From positions 29,335,148 to 29,399,147 of the forward strand of contig NC_090706.1 of the NCBI RefSeq assembly GCF_040954835.1: a DNA stretch of 64,000 nucleotides, given 5' to 3'. Of the stretch, positions 49,501-61,500 are shown one piece after another; the first letter of the stretch is position 1, and every line of letters begins with the position of its first letter. The notes beneath the pieces were generated by a model. The model had not been told where the DNA came from, searched no databases, and saw only the letters and a program-made list of their open reading frames with translations. A program made the translations under genes and the position numbers. This DNA comes from Lepisosteus oculatus (taxonomy: Eukaryota > Chordata > Actinopteri > Semionotiformes > Lepisosteidae).

Positions 49501-52500
49501 AGTTTTTCTGTAATAGATTCTTCTTCAGATCCAGCATATATTGGGAAGTTACCAAAGTCCTCAACATCTGATAAAATAAAAGGTTACTCCTATTTATTTA
49601 TGATCTCCAATAACATTTAATTTCAGTCAATTCTAAAGAATAGCACTTTGTAGAATTATCAACAAAACACAAATCTTTCCATGAGATCATCTGTATTATT
49701 TTTGCTTGTATGGATTTATGGTTTTCTACCACAGTAACCATAGTGAAAATATTTTAGTGACATAAGAAAGTGGTATTAAAACCCTGTATTTTATGAAAAT
49801 GGCAATTCCTTGGAGAAATTTATTAGACATATTATATTACATATTAATTTAAAATGAAATAAATTACATATCCAAACTAATACACTCAGATTGTGATTAA
49901 TGCTCAAGGCAGTGATTATAGGTGGAGTAGTGGTTAGGGTGTCAACTGTGTAACTGAATGTTTCTGGGTTCAAATCCCAGGAGAGGCACTGCAGTTATAC
50001 TTCCAAGAAAAGTACCTCAACCTAGTCACTCCCCTAAAGTCATCATGTGTATAAATGGCTACAAATGTAAGTCTGAATAAGTCAGACAAATGGATTTGTA
50101 AAAATATGTTTTTATTCTATTTTTATTTATCTCATTTATTAAACACTGACAAATATTTTATTTTCATTCAGTTTCTAATTATTTTCTGGTCAGAATACTG
50201 TTTTGAAGACAATTATTTCAATATTTTAATACAACTAATACAGATTACAGAAATACCCATTTCTGAATTTTTCAGAAAACATGATTTCCTGAACAGGAAA
50301 AAATAATGGTGAACTGTATACATCTGATCTCTCATGTAAGTGAAAAATTAACTGATACATTTTTCAAAAGACAGAAACACAACTGCAAAGGACTTAAAGC
50401 ACTCTAAGGTAACTCACAGCATTTGGACTTTTTAAAATATCGCCGGCCTTGATATTCCAGAGAAGCCTCCTTTTTTTTTACAGCCGTGGCTTCCTCACCA
50501 GTTTTTTTCTGTGTCTTTCTCATCATTAAATCCACTTGCTTCACCAAGCACTGGAAAAATGCTCTGTTATCTTGCAATCTTTCAATCTGACTGAAAGAGA
50601 ACAAAAATCGAGAAAGGTCTAGTTGCCAATCTAAATATTACCAAAACACCCATATGAAATGGTATCAGAATAAGGTTTTTAGGCATTCAGTGACCACACA
50701 GGAGTCACGGTACAGTGATTATTATGGTTTTTGGGAGTGAGGAACGAGCTGCAAAGCCATGTTGTTGGAGCTGACACACTGGCGTCTTTCAGGAAACAGC
50801 TGGATAGGATCTGTGTGGTGTGCTGGCTCTGTGGCTAAGGATCTGTGCCTGTGGTTGGAAGGTTGCTGGGTCAAATCCTGTGGCTGGCAGAGCTGTTGGG
50901 CCCCTTAGCAAGGCCCTTAATCCAAACAATCTCTTAGCTACCAAGTACCAGATGGGCCAAATGGTCTCTTCTTCTTTGTAACTGTTCTTATGATCTTACT
51001 ATACAAGAGTGACCTGCATCTAGATTTACTCTTAAAAAATTAATGCCATTACCTTTTGATAGGTGGATACTTGTCAAGAACTGGTTTAATTCTGTCAAAG
51101 TCAATAACCAAAACTTCACAGTATGTTTTCGCGCGGATTGTCATTGTGGCTGGTTTTCCAAATAAGAATCCTACCTGAACAGCAAAAAACACAAAAAATT
51201 TGAAAGAAAAGGTAATGACATCAGTAACATGAAGAAATTAATTAAGTTGTACTAAAAATTGCCTATGGTTAACTGTCAATGAAGTTTTTTGGGAAAAGCT
51301 TTAAATTTCTAAGCCCAATTTATATTCAGATCAACTAAAAATATTTAAACCTACAGTATAAGATTATGTAAGATCTGCCATTATTTTAGCGTGCATGTCT
51401 GACAATGTCTAGTACTGCAGGCAGGTGAAATCAGGAAAACTGTGGGAATCATGAGCCCCTCATGACTGTGGTGAATAGAAAATTCATTTGACACAAAGAG
51501 ACACAAAGAGGAATCCTACTCTGTTGGGCCCCTGAGCAAGGCCCTTAACCCCAGCTGCTCCAGGGGTGCTGTATGAATGGCTGACCCTGCACTCTGACCC
51601 CCAGCTTCTCTCCCTGTCTGTGTGTCTCATGGAGAGCACATTGGGGTATGCGAAAGGACAAAAAGGTGCTATATAAAATAAAGTTTATTATTATTATATA
51701 AATAATAATACAAGAAATTTTATATGGCCAATAAAGCGATCTTATCTTAACAAAAAATTAAGAAGCATGAATGATACTGTACCTCTCCAAAATACATTCC
51801 TTCTGTGTAGAGACCCAGAATATCTGAGAGATCATCGTTTAAAATCTGCAGGAATAAAAACATCAAGACGTGAAGCTGATTGAGGACATGCAGACCATTG
51901 TTGTGATGCATAACATCTATTTTGTAACATGATTCGAATTATTCCAGCATTATGTCAGCTCCAGCTCTGGGGGAAAGTCAAAAGAAAGTGCACGTGTAGC
52001 ACCTGGACTGCGGTATTTAAGTCAAGGCTTTCTGTCTGTTCTGGAGAGGTTTCCATCCAGTTTTCATCAAAACTGAATAAATTTGAGACAGTCAGGTATC
52101 AGTTAAAATAGTGCAGATTGTAAACTGATATAGATATATACTACAGTCTAATAAAAGCATCTTTTGACCATTAGAGCAACAGATGTTGCATTTTTACAAG
52201 CTACATTATTTGCTGTAATTTTACACTACAGCCAAAAAACATGAAAAAGGCAAAAAAAAGGGACTTCTAATAATGACAAAATAAAGTTAAATTCACATTG
52301 AATCAATCAAACTTGACAATCATTTAAGAAAAGTGAAATTCCACATCTTCTATGTCTGAATTCAGACATACATGTAGTATATCGCAGAACTTCGAACTGT
52401 CCTATTCAGATGCTGTTCATAACTGCATAGAATTGATTCACACCTGACACATCCCTCTTCGAATGCAGAACAGCTCACGGGTGATGGTTTCACTGTACTG

Positions 52501-55500
52501 GATAATCTCTCCTCGAGGATAAAAGTACATCATAGAGATTGCTGCAACATCTCGAAGGAATGCAGATCCAGCTTGTTCAAAATAAGGAATCTTTGAAAGA
52601 CAATGAAAAAAACCTGCACATCAATTACAAACATGCAGATCATCTGTGTAATGTGAATTAATCTATAAAACTCCACCATACACTGTTCGTATATTGTGAA
52701 ATGAATGTAGCATGCACAACAGTTACTAAATACAGTGCAATCACTTACAAATACATCAAAATAAACTTATTTGAAGAGGGAGGTATAACAAAATCTTATT
52801 ATAGACAAAGCTATTTTAAAACTTCTGAGTCCAACCAAGAAATATTTGTTAAATGTGGCAACTATTGGTAAATATTGTCCCAGCTCTTTTGAATGTGGTT
52901 CAGATACATGGTGTACCTTGGACAAAAGCTTCCCTCTCTCCTTCATGAGTATAATATGCTTAAGTTCAGTGGGCAGGTCATGCATCAGAAAAGGCCCTCC
53001 TGGATATGCCTGTCCTCTGGAATAAAAATCCAAACTTTTTAACATTTCTCCCAAACTGCAATATATACAGTGTGGTGAAAAGGTAAGTACACATACTTAA
53101 AATTTTATGGTTTAACATTTTAAAACATATTTAAATTTCACCTAGTCCTCACCAAGTCCTAACGGTAGATTAAAGTAACCTTATTTGACAAATAACTCAC
53201 AAAAATTCTGCTTTGTCATTTTTCTTTAAAAAAATCCTCCAGCACTCAAGATCGTTGTGTGAAAAAGTGCACCTTGCCTCAGTAATTTGTGGCACTTCAT
53301 TTAGCAGCCATAACTTAAATTGCATGTTTCCAGTAAGAGTTCATCAGTCTCTCACATTCCCTGGAGGGAATACTGGCTCGCTCTTCCTTACAGAACTGTC
53401 TCAGCTCTGTGATGCTTGTGGCCTTTCTTGGATGCACAGTCTTCTTTAGGTCCCGCCTCAGCATCTCTGCGGGTTTTATAACTGAACATTGACTACTTGG
53501 AGAACAGTGGTTTCATGGAAGGATAGCCAGAGGTAACCTCTGTTCTCCAAGCAGAACATTGCTGCACAGTGTATGTTTGCAACACATCCCTTGAATGAAA
53601 AACAAGACTTCTGCAACAACTTGCTGCGGACAAATGAGTCAAAAGGGAGTTTGCAAAATATCATGTTAAAATAAACCTATTATGTGTCTCCAGCTCTGAC
53701 TGAAAGAGCAGCACTACCACTGACCAGGTGAAGGTCAGATATGTCTAAATATGTTAAACTGTAAAATCTTAAGAAGGAGTACTTACTTTTTTACCTCACC
53801 GTATCTATCAATAAGATACTGGACAAACCTGTCACTTCTCTATATACACCTCAGGTCCATTTTCTCCCCAGGGGACAAAGATTTCAAAACAATTAACAAT
53901 TATTTTACATTTTCATATTTCAAAACGCTTCAGTAAGGATAACTCCCAATTTAATCCTTAAAAAATCACATTAATTCCTGCAACACTACTCTGATTTTCT
54001 GATTGTAGGCATAATATGTAAAAAAGGAAATTCCTAAGCAAATTTTTTTCCATAACTTACTTATATTTCTTCCACAGCAGACTCATGTAGTCAATAACCC
54101 TTTGCTGCAGAGATTGACTGAGATCGTGTGCTTCCATGAATTGGGTCACTGCATTAAGGTGGTTCTGAAACGTCACTCTAGAAAATTTTTTAAACATTTG
54201 TTTAGTTGTATGTAGTAGATTCTCTTACTATGCTACATATTTCTGTGTGACATTCACTCTCTCCTGATCAAAGTGTCAATATTCCTCAATCATACAGAAT
54301 ATACAGTAGACTGACAGACTCAAATAATGGTGTATAGTTCTAACAATCTGGTGTCAGTCAATGTGGGGTCTGAGCTTCTTGAATTCTTAACTTGCATACT
54401 GATTACTTTCATCTTTCCATCTCTGCCTTTCAAGTATGCTTTTACGTTGCTTTCAATACTGTTCAATAAAATCTTAACACCTTTTTATTTCACTGATAAT
54501 GTCCTCAGTTATCAAATTAGATAAGTAGATACGTTATAAAATGTAGATCAAACAATAAAGTTAAGAAGAGAAAAATAGTTTTTGAATATGATATATGCAG
54601 TATACTGAATATATTATGGACAGCTACAGTAATGCCAAGGCACTTGTATAAGGAGCAGTTTTTCTTTCAATAGAATCATCTACTAGAAGCATCAATATAG
54701 TCTTTAGCCTTTAGTAGAGGGATCATATATATAGAAACAAAAGTATTTGGGGGGTATACAGAAACTGAGCAGCAGTGATGTGCTGCATAACTGGAAGGTG
54801 TCAGCCATGATGTTTCATAAGGATTAATGGAACAAAAGTATAAAAGCATGATTGGCTGAGCATTCTTTAATTAAATTAGCTCCTGTCTATTACCGTATTC
54901 TCAAGATACAAAGCCCTTTTTCACTGTGCCTTAATTGGGCTCCTGTATTTCTACTTGCCCTATAATTGTCCTTCATTAAAAAGGCACTCTCCTGCAAGAT
55001 TTGAATTGCAATATCTCACTAATAAATAAAACAAAACATTTGATTTTTATTCTGGACTTATCCTTTTTCTTTTTTAATAGTACTTTATATCTTCTGTGGC
55101 AGTGTTTAAAGTCTTTCTTCTTCTCCATCTGTCCAGAATGCTGAATATACGTAAACCATAAGTCAGCATTTGCATGGAGCAGCTAGGGGCTTCACCAAGT
55201 GCTGGGGATTAAGGCATTGGACCGACTTCAGCAACTGTCCACAACATATACTGTATACTGTATATACGGTATATTATATTAACTGAAAGGCACTAAACTG
55301 CAACAAATTCGTTTTGGAAGCAGGAACATTCGTTGTGTTTTGATGCGTTGTTTCTAACAGCTTATGTAGGAGGAGGAACTGCCCCAAAAGATAGTTTAGA
55401 TAAACAGGGTAAGATCATAAAGAATAATTAGGCACAAACTTTACATAAAACGAAAACAGACTCTCACCTTGCGGCATTGGTACTTGCTAATGTGGCACAG

Positions 55501-58500
55501 ATTTGGCTAATAATGTAGTTGAAAACAAATAAGCCAGTAACACACACAATGACACACACAAGTCTCTCGGAAACTGTGTAGGCTGTAATATCACCATATC
55601 CTGAAAAGAAAAAGCTGATTATAAAATAAATACAATTTAAAGGCAATCTGCAGTGTTTCACCTGTACCTTGTCCCTCAATCCCCACCTGTGTTTGTCATT
55701 GTAGTCACAGCCCAGTAGGCAGAAGTCATGTAATGGTAAAAGTTAGACTGGTATGCCTTCAAGCCATTATACCAAGCCCAGGATTGTGGGTCACACCTGA
55801 GGAGAAATCACAGCTAAGTGGCTACAAAACTGTGTCTTAGTCAAAGCTAAACATGGTGACAATCTCCTGCTTCTGTACCTCTCCTAATGAAACTCTGAAG
55901 CTGTAAACTTGTGTTCTGTCAATGTACATATTTACAAAAAAATATATTGATCGTTATAATGGCACCTTTAATATGTTATTGCCCATAATGTTATAAATGT
56001 CATTATACTTTGTTTTATAATGAGTATGAATCACAAAAGGGCAATATTGTATGCTGAATAGAAAAGATGCCACTTAATAATCTCATTTTAATATATGGAG
56101 GCACTCTGTAGTTTATTATTAGCACTAGATTAAAGTATTGTCATGCAAAGAGGAAACACAATAAAGGCATGGTGAATCACACAGAAGTACAGTAAAGCAT
56201 GATATTAACTGCAGAAAACCAGGGAAAAAGAATAAAGGTTTCAGATGGGAAGAACAAAATATTCTAGAAAATAATGTGGAAAACTATACCATAACTTTAT
56301 CTTTCAGTCTGAGCTGGAAAAAAAAAGAGAAAAAATTGCCTTCTAATATTTTAAAGGTACTTCAAGCAATACTTGCATTTATTACCTGTTATAATAACAG
56401 CCTTGCAGATAATAGATACCTGCACAAAAGTGAATGGAAAATACCAAGAGAAAGACACATTTTGCTGTCCTGTATTCGATCAAATTCTTGTCCAGGTCAT
56501 TTTCATTTTTGGAGAAAAATAAGAATACCTAAAGTGCACAAGTCAAAACATTTTGCTCAGATCATCTTATTTGAACACAGTAGTTATAACATAATTAATA
56601 TATACTTTAAATTCTGTGAACTATGTTGCCCAGCACAGCCCAAAGAGAGAAAGGAGCTGGTGAAGAGATGGTTGGGTGACCAACTAATTTCTAAGATCTA
56701 GATGGGACTAATTGACTCATCCCTCTTGTGACCTTACGTATCTTATTAAATATTATGTAAACCTACATATATTTAGAATATTTCTGGAGGTCAAAGGAGA
56801 TCCAATCTCACAGGAAGGCAGAGCAAAATGTAAGCTGCAAGGCATCTATGTCACAGTTTTAAAACCGATCGTGCCAAGGGATGCAAAACATTATTTCAAT
56901 CAATTTTCCTTCAGAAGGATTTTTCATGAAGAGGTTTCAAGTATTCCCTTGTCCTGGGATGGGTGAACTTCCCATTAATTTTCTACTGAATGGAAACACT
57001 TGACATTAACTGTACTCTATAGGGTATATTAATTATATGAATATATTAATTTCAAAACTAAGGTGAAATCATCCAGTAACAAGCATTACAGGAGTATCAT
57101 TTCCTCTGTTCAAGCACTTAGGGTTTCTGTACTTGTCATGTATGAAAAATATAGACATAACCTTTCGGATCCAGATTAGTCGGTTCAGTCGAAACAGTCC
57201 CAAAACATTCCAGTGGGGGTTGCCACTGCTTATAAAGGAGAACACATCCATGGGGAAAACAGCAAACATGTCATAGTAGAGGCTCCCAGACTTACGGTAG
57301 TGACTGAAAATGCTTTTAAAGTCTGATAAGTAGCCTATATGAAAAATAAAAAAAAGAATTAGTTAAAATGTTTTATTTTACAATTTCCTCAACATCAATG
57401 AAAAAGTGATCTTCCCCACTATCATGGTATTTCCTCTGGACTGATATTCCTACTGTAAATGTATGCAGTTCCAAATGAAATTAATGTCATGTGACAAGTT
57501 CGTATGTGTATCTTTCTGAAGCTGATATACTGTATTTATGTGAAGGAACAAGCAATAGGTTTATTCAATGCTGAAAAAAAGAAGAAAGAAAACACAATGT
57601 TTTGGCCGTTGAGCCTGTGTTCTCAAAGACGTTTTCCATGTGATTGCCATGACCACTCTAATCTTTCCGTCTGTGTTCTCAAAGACGGTTTTCCGAACAT
57701 CAGAAAGACTACAGAAACCAAACACCCCCCTGTTCGTCTACCAGCCCAGTTCCCAGTCTTCTCTCCCCTGTCTCTGTTTCACTCCCTTCCGGATTCTATC
57801 ATCTGCCTGGAGTCCTGATTAACGCTTCTTGACACACCTTTCGTATGTTCCTATGTGATGTGCATGCCTAGTTAAATATCCGTGTGTGAATACTGTACAT
57901 GCACGTGCGTCTTCTACCAGGCCAAAATCTCAGTTATGCCAACAGCGCAAGCATGACAAAGACAAATAGTGAGTAAATCTCAGTATTTTGGTTAGGTAAG
58001 TAGATTTAATTTTTTAATGATTGTTCCTACAATCATTTCAGTTAGTGCTGAAAAATACATACATACTTAGAATTATTGTAGTACACAGTACATAAATTAA
58101 AGGTTAGTTGATTCTATTATTCTCTTTTCTTTCTCTAGTGTTATTGGTAACACTTAAACAGATAACACATGGCTGTACACTGTCACCCACATGTTGACCT
58201 TACCATCTTTTGAAGGGACTTGCATCCGAAAGTTGATGAAAATATCCACAACAGCTACAATATCTGCTATACTTGCTAAAGTAAGAAAAAGTGCACCCCA
58301 ACCTCCGCTGAAATATCCTGGAAAAGCAAAAGATTTTGTGATAAAGTCACTCAGATTTGTTTTGGATTTTCTTCTCCTTCAGAGGCAATTTGTTATGCTA
58401 AGAAGTGATTTAATTTAGTATAACCATTTTTGTGACATTACATATTTTATATGACATATAAAAAGTTATACTGACTATATTGAAACTATAGTGTACTGTG

Positions 58501-61500
58501 TAAGTACATGTCATTGAGAAGATATAAACTAATTATTGCTAATTTCAATAAGTACACCTTACGATTAACTCTCTAAACCCACCCTGCCAAAGAGCAATAC
58601 TCTCACAGAACATTACTTTAAAATGGGTGAAAAAGTGAGAGAGCTCATCACAGTGCGTAGAGACTGAAGAAGGGGAACAATTGCAGAGATGAATAAATCC
58701 TGCAAAATCCTCCTCTGACCCCCAAAATAACATCACTCTTCAGGATCAGCAGCTAGTTACTAACTTCAGCTGAAAAATCAAAAACTAAACTAAGAAACCC
58801 TTTGATCGCACTTGATTAGTGTCATTTGCAGAATGTATGTGTATGTAGAAGTATGAGTAAGTTATACTTTACTTATTGAAAAAATGAAAACATAATCACA
58901 TTCTTTTTATCTTAAAATGGTTTTCATTTTGATGTTAGTTATTATAATCTTGTGAGCTCCCAAGGTTTGCATGTGTTGTCTTAGGAAATTGATCTACTTT
59001 AAAAACAAAAAAAAGATTTTAAAATGGATTCTGTTACGTATATAAATATTTCCAAAATGATGCTTTAACTGTCTTTGTGGCCCTCTATTTACGCCTTTGC
59101 AAAGGAAGCACTTAGTAACAAAAAGTGGTAGATCAAAGGGAAATAAAATTAGATTAAAACAGCACATAACTGTCATTCTAGGAAACATTAGATTGTATGT
59201 TGATTATAAATCAATTATTGTCATGACAAATTACAAACCTATTGTTTCTGCATTGTTGGTAAAGAGCACCACCCAGCTCTCTATGAAAATTGAAATGGAA
59301 ATGCACCAAAATAAGACAATTTCCCATTTTTTGGCAAATTTGCTGTCTGGTCGAATAGTTTTACTCCAAAATGGCTGAAATCACAAAAACATCAACAAAA
59401 GATCATGCTACAAATGCTTCTAAAAGACAAATTACACAAAATGGAAGGCTTTCAGTTTTACTCCACAGTAGCACTTGATTTCTAAAAACACGTCACAGGT
59501 GAAAAGCACGAGCACAAGACACCACACATGTTGGAAAACAAAATAAAATGAATCATTTGGAACACAATTTTATCATTAACTTGGATGAGGTGCAAACAAG
59601 ATTGCACTGGTGAAAAAGCATTAAACAACATATTTGTACTGCATTAAAATTCACTGATGGCAACAAAAATCCCTTTGATAAAAATGTGTTTCTTTCATTA
59701 AATGTTGAGTTTAAACAAATATTTGGGTAAGATAACAGCAGCAACATTCAACTGCCTTCAGCTGTCCTATATTGCAGTCATTCCCGATGTCACTTCCTCA
59801 TGTTACAAACTTCAAATACTATATCAGCCGCTATTTTTCCTTTGTATTTGCCTGCTGCATCCCTCCTCAGGCCCTTCCCTAGTTGTGCAGCTGCCCATTG
59901 GTCACTCATCACTCTGCCGATGGGACCCAGCCTGCACCCTGCAACCAGGGAGCTGGCCCTCAGCCGAGCAGGTTAAGCCCAATTGACATTCAAATGTACA
60001 CATTTCAATACGATTAATTCTGGGGTGTTGGTTTCCCCGGCGAAAAGAAGGCAGCAACAGATAAACCTGAAATTAAAGAAAAAACACAGATCTGAGCGTT
60101 CAAGCTGCCTCACCTTCGAGGATTCTGAAGTTGTTTTCACAGAAGCAGGAAATGCCGCCGAGTGACGCGCAACATAATCCAGGAACAGGTGGAACAGCTT
60201 CCGATCCCTGGGCTGGAAAACGGAGAGCAGGCCTTCAGCACAATTGTCATCCAAGTGCAGGTCCTTCAGCCAATCCATGCAGACTGCACTCAATCTCAGG
60301 CAATCAGGGTGTGCAAATGCTGCCTTGTGTGCTGTGTCACTTTATGCCAGAAAAGGTGTTTTTGCTTATTTTAAGCAATGTTTGCACAGCACCGGAGGAT
60401 TGAGAAATAGCTACAGTCATATACAGGGCAGCACAGTGGTGCAATGGTTAGAATTCATGCCTTAAAGCACTGCCGCCCTGGGTTAAATTTCCTGGGTGCT
60501 ATCTGTGTGGAATCTGTATGTCCTACCTATTTTTCCCCAGGGGCTCTGGTTTGCTCCCACTGCCAAAAGGCATACTGGTATGTAAATTGGCTTCTGAGAA
60601 AATCTGACTCTGGTGAGAGTGTCTGTATGGCCCTGAGAATCCAGTCCAGGGTGTATCCTGCCTTGTGCCCATTGATTGTTCCCCCGTGACCCTGTATTGG
60701 ATGGAGTGGTTAGAAAATGGATGAATATATATCTCTATAGTAGGAAGGCTTGAAGCCTGGCTGTTATGGGGTTTAAAAAGATTCCACTCAACGGCTGTCA
60801 CATTCGTACCAGTCACTTGGGTCAGCGTGAAGTTACATTGTCATCACACTGTCCTACAGAAAACAGCAGATGCTTGAGGAAGGACAATAAGATCCAGTCT
60901 TTAGAGCAAATGCCGAGATAAACACTGTGTACAGTAACTGGTTCATACTGTACAGTATGTATCTTACCATGAGGTTAACCGCCAGATCCTTGTGAAATAT
61001 CACATTATGAGGATTCGATGCAACTCCAATATCAAAGGCGTGCTTTATGGGGTGGGCAATGTTTCTCAATCTTCTCCTTGCTGTGCGGGAAATCTTTACA
61101 CCAGCTGCAGAAAACATAAACACAGCTACTTATCATTGCAAATAAGCTGTTCTAACACATGATGCTATACTTGCTACATGAGAAGCAGAATGTTGATTTA
61201 AATGTCATGCTTCCGGTATAGTCTTTCAAAAATATTGAGCCAATGAACACCACTACTGATGCACAGATTAGTGTAATGTGACCACCTCCAAACGTTTAAT
61301 TGCTTGCTTATACAGTAAATATAAGTACACAAATGGCTTCTTTGTGAATAGTTTAAAAAATAATATTAAAACTATTATAATTAGTAATATAAAACAAAAA
61401 AAGAAAGTTAATCAGGAGGAGAATTACACTCACCTTCAGGAAAATCTGCAAATAAGGCAAGGAGGTCCTTCCGCTCTAGGATACAAACCTCACACAGGGT

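Noticed and set aside
49917..49990. A tRNA gene
   Set aside because: Good A and B boxes but no complete cloverleaf; the context is a SINE.
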